Shown: one piece after another, positions 7,656 to 16,131 of the stretch
How the letters are laid out: each line of letters begins with the position of its first letter
How positions within the stretch are numbered: the first letter of the stretch is position 1
Assembly (NCBI RefSeq): GCF_037893185.1
Contig: NZ_CP140772.1
Location: 2,232,001-2,296,000, forward strand
Direction of reading: 5' to 3'
Source of the DNA: Chitinophaga sp. 180180018-3
Lineage (GTDB): Bacteria > Bacteroidota > Bacteroidia > Chitinophagales > Chitinophagaceae
DNA: 64,000 nt
The notes under the pieces: model-generated
Told to the model about the DNA's origin: nothing
Databases searched by the model: none
Seen by the model: the letters and a program-made list of their open reading frames with translations, nothing else
Translations under genes and position numbers: made by a program

Positions 7656-9203
7656 TCAGCCGGGATTTTGTTCCAGGATCCTGAGGGCATCCTGGTCTTT
7701 GTATTGCTGCATCAGCTTTTTCAGGTGTTCTTTCAGCGTAGCAGTAAGCTTTTCATAACCTTTCCGGCCATAAAGGTTATCTACTTCATGTGGATCTTTT
7801 TTAAGGTCGTACAGCTCCCAGCTGTTAGATTCCCCGTAGAAGCGAACCAGGGTATATTGTTCCGTACGGATGCCGAAATGTGGATACACATGGTGTGGCT
7901 CGGGAAATTCATAATAATGATAATAAGCTTCCTTGCGCCAGGAAACGTTCTTTTGGTTCTGTTTCAGCAACGGAAGGAAAGAAGTACCCTGGATTTCGGC
8001 CGGGGCCTTCACGCCGGCGATGTCGAGCATAGTAGGGGCCCAGTCGATATTCAGCATCAACTGATTGGCTGTGGTACCGGGTTTGGTCACTCCGGGATAT
8101 TTGATGATGAAGGGTGTGCGGAGCGACTCTTCATAGATAAACCGCTTGTCGAACCAACCATGTTCACCCATATAAAAGCCCTGATCGGAAGCATATACGA
8201 CCACGGTATTACCGGCCAGGCCGGATTGATCGAGGTAGTCCAGCAGCTGTCCTATGTTTCTGTCGAGCGACCTGGCCGTAGCCAGATAATCTTTCAGATA
8301 CCGTTGATACTTCCATTCCGCGAGTGCATCGCCGGTGAGTTTTTTCTCATCGAATTCCCGGCTGATTTTATGTTCGTAATAATCGATATAAGCTTTCTTT
8401 TGTTCCGGCGTAAAACGGCCGTAGATACCTTTTTCGTAGTTGGCATGTACTTTCAGGTCTTCTTTCAGGCGCATCGTCTGGCTGATGGTCATGTCCTGAT
8501 TTTGGGCAGCAAGACGGTTTTTATAGTTGTCTTTGAAAGTAGAGGGCAGCGGAAACGTTTGATCATCGTAGGCGCCGAGATCCTGGATATCGGGCAGCCA
8601 TTCGCGGTGAGTGGCTTTCTCGCCTACCACGAGGAAGAACGGTTTGGAGGTATCGCGGTGATTCAGCCAGTTGATCGACATGCCGGTGATGAGGTCAGTT
8701 ACATATCCCTGCATGCGGGTGGTATCGCCGGGGCCGATGATATCCGGATTGAAGTATTGACCCTGGCTGTTGAGGATACGCCAGTAATCGAATCCTTTAG
8801 GCAGATTGCCCAGGTGCCATTTGCCTATCCATGCGGTCTGATAGCCGTTTTGTTGCAGGATGGCAGGGAAGAGCAGCTGATCCGTATTAAATCTTTTCTC
8901 ATTCAGCGTATAGCCGTTCATGTGACTATATTTCCCTGTGAGAAGGGTGGCTCTGCTGGGACCACAGATGGAGTTGGTTACAAGTGCATTTTTGAAGATG
9001 GTACCCTGTGCGGCAATCCGGTCGATGTTAGGTGTTTTGACCAGTTTGCTACCATAGGCACTGATAGCCTGCCAGGCATGGTCGTCGGAGAAAATGAAAA
9101 TAATATTAGGCTTTTTCTGTTGTGCATAACTGCTAAGTGAAAGCAATAGCAGCAATCCCCAGGAGCTCCTGATAAAGCGTGTGGTAAGGAATTTCATGTT
9201 CAT
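7656..9203 (-). CDS. Secreted type I (formylglycine) sulfatase
   Basis: The 515-residue protein starts with a signal peptide (MNMKFLTTRFIRSSWGLLLLLSLSSYAQ), followed directly by the sulfatase opening PNIIFIFSDDHAW. The metal-binding Asp pair is D40-D41. The modification motif CGPSR puts Cys80 as the residue converted to formylglycine, followed by ATLLTGKYSHMNG. The C-terminal part contains the usual sulfatase segment with WELYDLKKDPHEVDNLYG. The overall layout is that of S1-family N-acetylglucosamine-6-sulfatase-like or heparan-type enzymes that release sulfate from glycans in the periplasm. No sulfatase-maturing enzyme is in the window. A Shine-Dalgarno-like AGGAAG precedes the start. Confidence 0.92.
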   Translation of the reverse strand: MNMKFLTTRFIRSSWGLLLLLSLSSYAQQKKPNIIFIFSDDHAWQAISAYGSKLVKTPNIDRIAAQGTIFKNALVTNSICGPSRATLLTGKYSHMNGYTLNEKRFNTDQLLFPAILQQNGYQTAWIGKWHLGNLPKGFDYWRILNSQGQYFNPDIIGPGDTTRMQGYVTDLITGMSINWLNHRDTSKPFFLVVGEKATHREWLPDIQDLGAYDDQTFPLPSTFKDNYKNRLAAQNQDMTISQTMRLKEDLKVHANYEKGIYGRFTPEQKKAYIDYYEHKISREFDEKKLTGDALAEWKYQRYLKDYLATARSLDRNIGQLLDYLDQSGLAGNTVVVYASDQGFYMGEHGWFDKRFIYEESLRTPFIIKYPGVTKPGTTANQLMLNIDWAPTMLDIAGVKAPAEIQGTSFLPLLKQNQKNVSWRKEAYYHYYEFPEPHHVYPHFGIRTEQYTLVRFYGESNSWELYDLKKDPHEVDNLYGRKGYEKLTATLKEHLKKLMQQYKDQDALRILEQNPG

Positions 9204-9286
9204 TGTTTATCTTCCTATAAATTAATTATAAGGTGGGTATTTGTTCACCTGTCAAGATAAGATATAAAAATTGTTTTTGGTAGCAA

Positions 9287-10555
9287 TTATAAATTATCCA
9301 TCTTTCTTTGCAGCAGTCTTTTTTCTGCAGCCGACTGGGTAAGGTCTGCGGCCCGTTGATAGAATGATATGGCCAGCGCTTTATCAGTCGCGGCGTAAAT
9401 ATCGCCCATCAGGCTATGATAAAGATGGTAGTGTTCCCATTCTTTTCTGCAATCAGCTGCTTCTATTTGGGCGAGGGCATCTTCCGCTCCATAGAGTTTA
9501 AAGATCACCATGATCCGGTTCAGGAGAACGATGGGGGTGGGGTGTATGGCCACCAGCATATTGTAGTAGCGCAGGATATGTTTCCAGTTGGTATCAGCGA
9601 AGGTGGCTGCCTGGCAATGTTCATAAGCAATAGCTGCTTCGATATGATAGCTGGTGATGGAATCTCCGAAAGCTGCTTTATTCAGAAAATTGTTGCCTTC
9701 CCGTATCATTTGCTGATTCCATTTACTCCTGTCCTGTTCCCAAAGCAACATGATGTTCCCTGAATCATCAATGCGGCTGTCGATTCGTGCGGCATGGAAA
9801 TACATCAGCGCCATTGCAGCAAATACCTCCGGCATGGGGGTAGGGAGATTGGTGCAAAGGATATTACAAAGATACATTGCCTGTGAGATCAGGTCTTTCC
9901 GGATTACCTCGTTGGCATGCGTGGCATTATAGCCTTCATTGAATATAAGATAGATAGTCCGCAATACCGCATGAGTGCGGGTTTGCAGCTGATCGGCAGG
10001 AGGGAAACCTGGTTGGATCCTGCTGTTGCGGAAGAATTCTTTTGTGCGGTATAATCTTTTAGAGATAGTATCGGGAGAGGTAACAAAGGCTTTCGCTATT
10101 TCGCTGGTAGAAAATCCGCAGAGTGTTTTCAGGATGAGAGTGATTTGATTTTCTTCTGTAATTTCCGGATGACAGCAGGCATACATCATTCTCAGCAGAT
10201 CGTCGCCGATGGCGGTTTCCTGCCAGTATTTTTCCACCATCGCCGTAAGCGTATATTCTGATTGCAGCAGTGCTCTTTCGGGATCGCTGAAATCGATCTG
10301 TTGGGAGAATTTGTTTCTGCGCAACAGGTCGATCGCTTTATTTCTGGCAGCGCGGAACAGCCACGCAGAGGGATTATCAGGAACACCTTTCAGTGACCAG
10401 GCCTGGATAGCATTGATGAAAGTTTCCTGCACCACATCTTCCGACAGCTGCAGGTTTTCCGTACCAAAAATACGTGTCAGCACAGCCACCATCCGCCCGG
10501 CTTCCCGCCGGAACAGCTGATCAGTGAGTCGATTGATATCGTATGGGTTATTCAA
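9287..10555 (-). CDS. ECF42-like RNA polymerase sigma factor with long C-terminal extension
   Basis: At 422 residues this is about twice the length of a normal ECF sigma factor. Region sigma-2 lies at about 25-90 (SEDVVQETFINAIQAW, PSAWLFRAARNKAID), sigma-4 at about 115-180 (LKTLCGFSTSEIAKAF, SKRLYRTKEFFR), and the remainder is a helical extension with TPR character. That layout, with a DGPF/YCII protein nearby, is typical of group ECF42, where no classical anti-sigma factor is found and the extension is thought to control activity. The start is TTG at 10553-10555, which overlaps the TGA of the upstream gene (TTGA) and has GGAG five bases ahead, implying translational coupling. Confidence 0.88.
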   Translation of the reverse strand: MNNPYDINRLTDQLFRREAGRMVAVLTRIFGTENLQLSEDVVQETFINAIQAWSLKGVPDNPSAWLFRAARNKAIDLLRRNKFSQQIDFSDPERALLQSEYTLTAMVEKYWQETAIGDDLLRMMYACCHPEITEENQITLILKTLCGFSTSEIAKAFVTSPDTISKRLYRTKEFFRNSRIQPGFPPADQLQTRTHAVLRTIYLIFNEGYNATHANEVIRKDLISQAMYLCNILCTNLPTPMPEVFAAMALMYFHAARIDSRIDDSGNIMLLWEQDRSKWNQQMIREGNNFLNKAAFGDSITSYHIEAAIAYEHCQAATFADTNWKHILRYYNMLVAIHPTPIVLLNRIMVIFKLYGAEDALAQIEAADCRKEWEHYHLYHSLMGDIYAATDKALAISFYQRAADLTQSAAEKRLLQRKMDNL

Positions 10556-10989
10556 TGCCGCTCCAATAAAGATTTTAAACGTTTCAGGTCTTTTTGATTG
10601 GCCATCCGCATCGCAACCGACATAAAAGGTGCTAATAGCCCTGAGAATCCTGAAGGCCTTCCTGTATTGCGGAGGAGCATGCTGGTATTATTGCTGTCGA
10701 TCGCATTCCACTGATAGGTAGTTTGCATGGGAAACGGTCCCTGAGAAGTTTGCATCACCAATATTTCTCCAGGGCGGTATGTCACCACTTGATATTCATA
10801 TACCAGTTTCCTGCCCAGGAAATGGGCTATGAATGCCAATCGGGTGCCTACCTGTAAAGGTCTGTCCGTTTTCCATTCCACTGATTTAATATTTTCATAC
10901 CACTCCGGTGCATAATCAGGATTGGCTACATAGACAGCTACTTCCTGAAGAGGCCGGCGAATGGTGATGGTGGTGATAATATCTACCAT
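10552..10989 (-). CDS. SRPBCC-family (polyketide cyclase-like) protein
   Basis: The 145-residue protein starts ITTITIRRPLQEVAVYVANPDYAPEWYENIKSVEW when read from residue 4, the usual opening of START-like SRPBCC proteins: a strand, a Pro-anchored turn, and the PEWY segment that caps the cavity. The rest alternates strands and ends in a long helix. Such proteins bind a small hydrophobic ligand in a helix-grip pocket; the ligand here is unknown. It is translationally coupled to the sigma factor (4-nt overlap), which suggests that the two are made together. A terminator at 11005-11043 separates it from the YCII gene upstream. Confidence 0.82.
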   Translation of the reverse strand: MVDIITTITIRRPLQEVAVYVANPDYAPEWYENIKSVEWKTDRPLQVGTRLAFIAHFLGRKLVYEYQVVTYRPGEILVMQTSQGPFPMQTTYQWNAIDSNNTSMLLRNTGRPSGFSGLLAPFMSVAMRMANQKDLKRLKSLLERH

Positions 10990-11004
10990 ACTCTTGTTAT
11001 GTTC

Positions 11005-11043
11005 TTAAAAGACAGCACAACGGGTATGTTGTGCTGTCTTTCT
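11005..11043 (-). terminator. Hairpin terminator after the YCII gene
   Basis: AAAGACAGCACAAC and GTTGTGCTGTCTTT are complementary around a short loop. It sits immediately downstream of the YCII stop at 11048 on the minus strand, just ahead of the SRPBCC gene. A-rich flanks give a T-run on the minus strand. Confidence 0.75.
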
Positions 11044-11047
11044 ATAA

Positions 11048-11392
11048 TTACATTTTCAGCTCCTGTATCTCTCTGACTTCTACAGTGCCCTCGTTTTCGA
11101 GTATCGGGCAGCCTTTTGAGATTTCAACGGCTTCCTCGAAGCTGCCGGCGCGGCATATCAGGTAACCGCCCACCAGTTCTTTTCCTTCGATGAAAGGCCC
11201 GTCGGTTACTACCTTGCTCTTGCCATTGACAACTTTTCCTTCTGATTTCAGCGGTTGAGCACCAACAAATTTTCCCTGTTCGCTTAGAGCACCCATCCAT
11301 TTCATCCATTTTTCCATGTGTGCCTGGTATGATGCCGGATCATCCTTCCAGCCAGAATCGCCGCCTCTGAATAATAAAAGATATTCTGCCAT
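11048..11392 (-). CDS. YCII-related DGPF-domain protein
   Basis: A 114-residue single-domain protein with the ferredoxin-like YCII fold. It has the start EYLLLFRGG, the helix with W-x-x-W residues, and the diagnostic DGPF motif at D64-F67, followed by EGKELVGGYLI. DGPF proteins are the conserved partners of ECF42 sigma factors and this one lies in such a locus. The catalytic role is not known; the YCII fold is found in enzymes acting on small lactones and related compounds. It is spaced 25 bp from the VOC gene upstream and probably co-transcribed with it. Confidence 0.88.
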   Translation of the reverse strand: MAEYLLLFRGGDSGWKDDPASYQAHMEKWMKWMGALSEQGKFVGAQPLKSEGKVVNGKSKVVTDGPFIEGKELVGGYLICRAGSFEEAVEISKGCPILENEGTVEVREIQELKM

Positions 11393-11417
11393 AGTTTGTT
11401 ATTGAAGAGTTGAAAAA

Positions 11418-11816
11418 TTATTTAGCTGCATGCAATGCCATACGATTACCTTCAGTATCTACGAAAAAAGCCATGTAACCGATGTCTTCGGTGATCTGTG
11501 TTTTGGGCATCAGGATCTTACCGCCTGCAGCTTCAATTTTGCTGAGCACCTGCTGGATAGACGGATTTGCATTCAGGTAAATAACGGAGCCGTCCAGGCC
11601 GGGTTTATGCATCTGGCCTTTTACCAGGGCACCGGATACTTTGCCGTTTTGTGACTCCATGTCGTACGGAAAGAAAGTCATCTCCATACCCATCATCTCC
11701 TGGGTATCCATTTTGATATCGAAGATGGCTTCATAAAATTTTTTGGCTCTGGCAGTGTCAGTAACCGGGATTTCAAACCAGTTTAAAGCGTTGGTGTTTG
11801 GACCTAACTTTTCCAT
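11418..11816 (-). CDS. VOC-superfamily (glyoxalase/bleomycin-resistance-like) protein
   Basis: The 132-residue protein has the paired beta-alpha-beta-beta-beta layout of VOC proteins. The first half is NWFEIPVTDTARAKKFYEAIF and the second ends in GYMAFFVDTEGNRMALHAAK. These proteins bind a divalent metal and act on, or sequester, small electrophiles or antibiotics; the substrate is unassigned. It stands between DinB and YCII genes on the minus strand with short gaps (42 and 25 bp), consistent with one transcript that ends at 11005-11043. Confidence 0.85.
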   Translation of the reverse strand: MEKLGPNTNALNWFEIPVTDTARAKKFYEAIFDIKMDTQEMMGMEMTFFPYDMESQNGKVSGALVKGQMHKPGLDGSVIYLNANPSIQQVLSKIEAAGGKILMPKTQITEDIGYMAFFVDTEGNRMALHAAK

Positions 11817-11858
11817 AAATTTAGTTTTTAACGTTGAGGAATTGCAGTTGGATAATTC

Positions 11859-12341
11859 TTAGTACTTCATCGCTTCTTTGGTAAAGAGTTTTTTCAGGAA
11901 AGCCATTTGCCCTATATCATAGCTTTCATGTTGTGCAAGGAAGGCCAGCGTGCCAAGATTGGTAAAATCCCCGGTTGGATTTTTTAAAGGAGCGTCAGCA
12001 GCCAGTTGTGCTTCCGTTACATTTTTCAGAGCAGATTTCAGCAATGCGGAAACGTTGTTCCAGTCTGTTTTTACGGCAGACATATCAGGATAATCATCTG
12101 CCGGGTTGTATGGCCGGAAATTTTGAAACAATTCCTGGTAGGGGTTGTTTACAGGACTACCAAGGAACATCAGCATGTTATACCTTGCCCATAATGTATG
12201 GGTGGCAATCCAGATGAGTGGATTGCTGTGCGGGCTCATCCGCTCATCTGCCTGTTCGTCGGTAACACCGTCCAGGGCATTGATAAAAAGGCGCTCGTTC
12301 AAGAGGAGCATTAGCTCGACAGGATAAAGTGAAGTGTGCAT
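11859..12341 (-). CDS. DinB-like four-helix protein
   Basis: From the ATG at 12339-12341 the product is 160 residues; the frame is open for nine codons more up to a TTG, but the ATG product begins with the usual MHTSLYPVEL helix and is preferred. The family has a four-helix bundle with a His-based metal site. A candidate ligand is in ATHTLWARYN, and another in AQHESYDIGQM, where relatives commonly have a second His four residues later and this protein has Asp. DinB-fold proteins include thiol transferases and many members of unknown role. It is the first gene of the minus-strand group DinB-VOC-YCII next to the ECF42-like sigma gene. Confidence 0.8.
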   Translation of the reverse strand: MHTSLYPVELMLLLNERLFINALDGVTDEQADERMSPHSNPLIWIATHTLWARYNMLMFLGSPVNNPYQELFQNFRPYNPADDYPDMSAVKTDWNNVSALLKSALKNVTEAQLAADAPLKNPTGDFTNLGTLAFLAQHESYDIGQMAFLKKLFTKEAMKY

Positions 12342-12540
12342 GTCTCGTTTTTTATAATGACGAATCAATGAAGGTGTATTTGGACAGGAAGCTGAAAAAA
12401 ATTTCCAGTGGTAGAATCTTCACGAGATGGGGCTTTTAAATTAATTTACGGAGATTCGGGGATATATGGATTAGGAAGGGATTAATTAACGTATCAGTAA
12501 CGCGGATGGTAATTTATGTTGACTGATTAATGGAACAAAT

Positions 12541-12993
12541 ATGGCGCTTATTTTTTTGAATTTCACTACCTGTCCTTTATGCGGAGAGGTTATTAAGGAG
12601 GGGCAGGAATATACCGGATTTCCGCCGCTGACGGGAAATGAGTTAGATGAGTTACATATTTTTAGCGATGCAGGTGTGCATTTGTCATGTCTGCGGCAGC
12701 ATCCATCTTGCGAGAAAGCCGAAAAGTACCGGGAATTAGCTACGGAGAACAACCACCGGTGTAATATATGTGGCGAAATAATAGAGAGGCCGGATGAATA
12801 TGTGGGATTCGGCATATTGACCAGCGATCCGGGAGAACTGTTACATGACTTTAACTTTTTTAGACTACACCGAAAGCATCTTCCTGATTGGCCGGACAGG
12901 CAACGTTTCCTGGCGCTTGCAGCAACATTCCTACAGCAGGGTAAATGGAGTGGTTATCCGGTATTGCAAATGCTGATGGCAGAGCTTAGCTAG
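12541..12993 (+). CDS. Tandem zinc-ribbon-like protein of unknown function
   Basis: I do not recognise a named family. The 150-residue protein contains two similar halves. The first has CPLCGEVI (C11, C14) and later H47/C50; the second has CNICGEII (C74, C77) and later H110/H113. Between them the pattern E-Y-x-GF followed by L-hydrophobic residues is kept in both copies, so this looks like an internal duplication of a treble-clef or zinc-ribbon unit. The final 30 residues are helical. There is no signal peptide, so it should be cytoplasmic. It is divergent from the DinB gene and is not clearly in an operon. Zinc binding is inferred from the ligand pattern. Confidence 0.75.
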   Translation: MALIFLNFTTCPLCGEVIKEGQEYTGFPPLTGNELDELHIFSDAGVHLSCLRQHPSCEKAEKYRELATENNHRCNICGEIIERPDEYVGFGILTSDPGELLHDFNFFRLHRKHLPDWPDRQRFLALAATFLQQGKWSGYPVLQMLMAELS

Positions 12994-13073
12994 CCTCCCC
13001 ATAGCGGAGTCTGTAATTTCCTATACATCAATATTCAGTAATTTTATCACACATATCCTCAAAATGAAATACC

Positions 13074-13733
13074 ATGAATCCGGAACCTTCTGCTAACGGG
13101 AAAAGTAGGTCTGCTGCTGTGATCGTTGCCCATCCAGACGATGAAACGTTATGGGCAGGAGGCACCATTTTATCAAATCCTCAATGGAACTGGACTATCA
13201 TATCTCTTTCACGGGCAAGTGATCCTGACCGTGCACCCAGGTTTTTCCGGGCGTTGCAGCGTTTCCGTGCACAGGGAGTAATGGGCGATATAGACGACGG
13301 CCCTGAACAGCACCCTTTGCCGGCGGATACGGTTAAGCGGGAAGTGTTAGCGCTGCTGCCATTTTACAGCTATGGGCTGGTGATCACGCATCATCCCAGG
13401 GGAGAGTACACCCGGCACCGGCGGCATGAAGAAGTAGGCCGGGCCGTCATCAATCTTTGGCATGAGGGAAAGATCCGTGCAGAGGAACTGTGGGTGTTTG
13501 CGTATGAAGACGGGCACCGGGCGTATCATCCGGAAGCAGTGCCGGAAGCAACGATTTATAGTGTACTGGAAAAAGATATCTGGCAACGCAAGTATCAGAT
13601 GATAACAGATATATACGGATTCAGGAAAGATAGCTGGGAAGCAATTACCACACCGGCAGCAGAATCATTTTGGCGTTTTACCAGCCCGGAAGATGCCGTG
13701 AGCTGGCTTAACCAGTTAGTTATTGAGCTATGA
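13074..13733 (+). CDS. PIG-L/LmbE-family deacetylase
   Basis: The 219-residue protein has the PIG-L signature AHPDDE at H20-E24 (zinc ligands and catalytic Asp), followed by LWAGGTIL. Downstream, TRHRRHEEVGRAV supplies the third zinc-binding His. The family removes acetyl groups from N-acetylglucosamine-type sugars on lipids, thiols or antibiotics. Its stop overlaps the start of the next gene (ATGA), so it is translationally coupled to a GT4 glycosyltransferase, and a GH100-like enzyme follows. The substrate is probably a sugar conjugate made or handled by these partners. It is cytoplasmic, as no signal peptide is seen. Confidence 0.9.
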   Translation: MNPEPSANGKSRSAAVIVAHPDDETLWAGGTILSNPQWNWTIISLSRASDPDRAPRFFRALQRFRAQGVMGDIDDGPEQHPLPADTVKREVLALLPFYSYGLVITHHPRGEYTRHRRHEEVGRAVINLWHEGKIRAEELWVFAYEDGHRAYHPEAVPEATIYSVLEKDIWQRKYQMITDIYGFRKDSWEAITTPAAESFWRFTSPEDAVSWLNQLVIEL

Positions 13734-14875
13734 GAGTACTTGTATTATACGATTATCCGCCGGCACCGAGCGGACTTGCCACGCAGGGAGATTTGTTGTA
13801 CAGGGGATTGCTGGAGATAGGTGTAGACGCCTGCGCAGTACATTATGATTCTCCTCTTGAAAAAGAATGGTACTACCGTTATTTTGAGCCGGATGTGGTA
13901 GTGGGTGTCGGATATTGGGGATACAGTCCGCAGCTGATCCGGCATCCGCGGCAACACCGGGTGCATCCGGTGCCCTGGCTGGTGGCTGATGGTTTTATCG
14001 CCAATTACCAGGACGATCTTAACAGCCTGCCGCTGATACTGGTCACATCTGAATGGGTAAAGGAGATGTATGTACGGGATGGTATCAATGGAGATAATAT
14101 TGAAGTATTGCCGGTAGGATGTAATACAGACAAGTTTACGCCTCTTCCGCAGCATGATCCGCGGGTACAGGCTGTGAGAACTTCGATGGGAATTGCACCC
14201 GATGAACTGATGTTACTGACAGTGGGCGGCGACGCCTGTTCCAAGGGAGGAAGAGAAGTAATGCAGGCACTCGCCATGATGGAAGGGGAACTAAACGTTA
14301 AATGGAAATATATCTGCAAGGTATGGCCGCAACCCCGTACAGAGCAGCAGAATAAATATGATCAGGAACTGGCCGCCCGGCTGAAAATAGCGGACAAAGT
14401 GCAACTGGTGACAGGTATCGTATCCAGAAACTATATGCCGTACCTGCTCAATGCCTGTGATATTTACGTAGGCCCGTCGAGGTTAGAAGGATTCGGTATG
14501 CCTCATGTGGAAGCCGGCGCCTGCGGGAAACCGGTACTGGGTATAAAGGCCATGGGGCTGCTGGATACGCAGGTACATGGGGAAACAGCATTGCTGGCGG
14601 ATGTGGCAGAGAAGATCGTAATAGATGAAGTGATACTGGGGCCGGAATCCGGCTATGAAAATAATCACAAAGTAATTTTCAGTACTCCGCGGATAGTGGA
14701 TTACAGGGCTGATATCCAGGATATTCACGATCATCTGTTGCGCCTGATGACCGATTCTGGCTACAGAAATCAGCTGGGGATGAACGGCCGGCGCCGGGTG
14801 GTGAAGGAATTTGATTACCGGGTGGTAGCCCGAAAATTTGTTCAGCTGGTGAATGAAAAGCTGAATATTTATTAG
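13730..14875 (+). CDS. Family 4 glycosyltransferase (GT-B fold)
   Basis: The 381-residue protein has a GT-B layout with an N-terminal domain opening VLVLYDYPPAPSGLATQ and the GT4 donor-binding EX7E motif, E253-E261, in EGFGMPHVE. SEWVKEMY and the loop around VLPVGCNTDKF are typical of this family. It would use a nucleotide-activated sugar in the cytoplasm with retention of configuration. It overlaps the deacetylase by 4 nt and is followed after 3 nt by the GH100-like gene, so the three are one operon. BshA of bacillithiol synthesis was considered because of the PIG-L neighbour but is not supported (see rejected items). Confidence 0.88.
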   Translation: MRVLVLYDYPPAPSGLATQGDLLYRGLLEIGVDACAVHYDSPLEKEWYYRYFEPDVVVGVGYWGYSPQLIRHPRQHRVHPVPWLVADGFIANYQDDLNSLPLILVTSEWVKEMYVRDGINGDNIEVLPVGCNTDKFTPLPQHDPRVQAVRTSMGIAPDELMLLTVGGDACSKGGREVMQALAMMEGELNVKWKYICKVWPQPRTEQQNKYDQELAARLKIADKVQLVTGIVSRNYMPYLLNACDIYVGPSRLEGFGMPHVEAGACGKPVLGIKAMGLLDTQVHGETALLADVAEKIVIDEVILGPESGYENNHKVIFSTPRIVDYRADIQDIHDHLLRLMTDSGYRNQLGMNGRRRVVKEFDYRVVARKFVQLVNEKLNIY

Positions 14876-14878
14876 CAC

Positions 14879-16048
14879 ATGAAGGCATCAGACTGGCTCG
14901 TTGTTAATGCAGCAAAGGAAGCTGCATTGAAGGTGCTGTTACATAACATGCACGGGCCTTTTCATGGATTGCCGCGAACGGCAGGGTGGGGCTATCCGGA
15001 ACCGTATACAAGAGATCTGCTTATTTCCTTTTTGGGTATAGGCGTTACCGGTAGTGAGGTGTTGATGAAGAGTATGAAGAAGGTATTGGAAACGCTGGCG
15101 GCCAACCAGACGCCGCTGGGGCATATCCCCTCCCTCGTGCACGACGGGCGCGATCTGGGTTCCAGTGATAGCACGCCTTTATTTCTGCTGATTACAGGTA
15201 TGTACCGCAAGCTAACGGGAGATCCGGCCTTCCTGAAAGAAGCAGTAGAGCGCTCATTGAAATGGATGGAGTATCAAAGCCCGTCGAATGGATATCTCGT
15301 TGCGCAGCAGCCTACCAGCGACTGGCGCGACGAGCAATGGGTGCTGGGATACGGCCTGTTTGTAAATACGCTGGTATACAGCTACCTGCGGACATTGGGG
15401 GATTTTTCCAGGGCGGAGAAAGTAAAAAATGCGATGAGCCGGTTCACCATCACCGGTAGTATACAGCACCGGCATATACATGAAGGACTGGTCGTGAAAT
15501 ACAAGCCCTATTACGCCCTATGGTCGTACAAAGTATTGAGCAGTGAACGCTTCGATCTTTTAGGCAACAGCCTGGCTATTATTTCCGGTATAGCCGCGCC
15601 TGCGAGGGCAGGAGAGATGATTGTATGGATTGAAGAAGAATGTGCAGCACTTGTAAAGAGTGGACAGCTGGCGGTGAACCTGCCACCTAACTTCTTCCCC
15701 TATACGAAACCTGAAGACAGCGATTGGCACGAACGTCACGCGTTGTTTAACAACCCGGGCGACTATCACAACGGAGGTATCTGGCCGTTTATCTGCGGCT
15801 TTTATATAGCAGCGCTGGTGGCTGCAAAGAAGTACATGCTGGCGGAAATGAAACTGCTGGAGCTGACCAGGATCGTTACGCTTTCCGTTGATGTTAAACT
15901 GGAATATGGATTTAATGAATGGCTGAAAGCTCAGGATGGAAAGCCCCGGGGGCAGGACTGGCAAAGCTGGAGCGCGGCACTTTACCTGTATGCTGCTGCC
16001 TGCGTGGAAGAGCGGCGTACGCCGTTTTTTGAAGACATAAGAGCGTGA
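14879..16048 (+). CDS. GH100/amylo-1,6-glucosidase-like (alpha/alpha)6 glycosidase
   Basis: The 389-residue protein has no signal peptide. Its landmarks are EPYTRDLLIS (about 40-50), DWRDEQW, HNGGIWPF and the C-terminal GFNEWLKAQ with GQDWQSWSAALYLYA. These belong to the (alpha/alpha)6-barrel fold shared by neutral/alkaline invertases (GH100) and amylo-alpha-1,6-glucosidase-like proteins. The Asp in YTRD and the Glu in FNEW are in the usual places for the catalytic acid pair. It probably hydrolyses an alpha-glycosidic bond inside the cell. It starts 3 nt after the GT4 gene and may act on the product of that enzyme. The exact family is uncertain. Confidence 0.8.
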   Translation: MKASDWLVVNAAKEAALKVLLHNMHGPFHGLPRTAGWGYPEPYTRDLLISFLGIGVTGSEVLMKSMKKVLETLAANQTPLGHIPSLVHDGRDLGSSDSTPLFLLITGMYRKLTGDPAFLKEAVERSLKWMEYQSPSNGYLVAQQPTSDWRDEQWVLGYGLFVNTLVYSYLRTLGDFSRAEKVKNAMSRFTITGSIQHRHIHEGLVVKYKPYYALWSYKVLSSERFDLLGNSLAIISGIAAPARAGEMIVWIEEECAALVKSGQLAVNLPPNFFPYTKPEDSDWHERHALFNNPGDYHNGGIWPFICGFYIAALVAAKKYMLAEMKLLELTRIVTLSVDVKLEYGFNEWLKAQDGKPRGQDWQSWSAALYLYAAACVEERRTPFFEDIRA

Positions 16049-16104
16049 GTTGAATACATGATAAGTTTTGGTGAAATGTCCGCCAGACTTCGTTACAATC
16101 CGTG

Positions 16105-16112
16105 TACCTTTG
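16105..16112 (+). promoter_or_regulatory. Bacteroidota -7 element TACCTTTG
   Basis: TACCTTTG matches the TAnnTTTG -7 consensus exactly and lies 19 bp upstream of the ATG at 16132, giving a very short leader for the lipoprotein gene. The -33 TTG is not obvious. Confidence 0.55.
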
Positions 16113-16131
16113 GCAGATATTCTTATTCGCT

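Noticed and set aside
7668..9140. 490-codon open frame on the plus strand opposite the sulfatase
   Set aside because: It is a shadow of the sulfatase gene; its translation has no recognisable domain and the minus strand has a complete, motif-bearing protein.
13074..14875. Bacillithiol synthesis pair (BshB-like PIG-L and BshA-like GT4)
   Set aside because: The GT4 N-terminus lacks the glycine-rich opening I associate with BshA, the gene is joined to a GH100-like enzyme and not to bshC, and no thiol-related gene is nearby.
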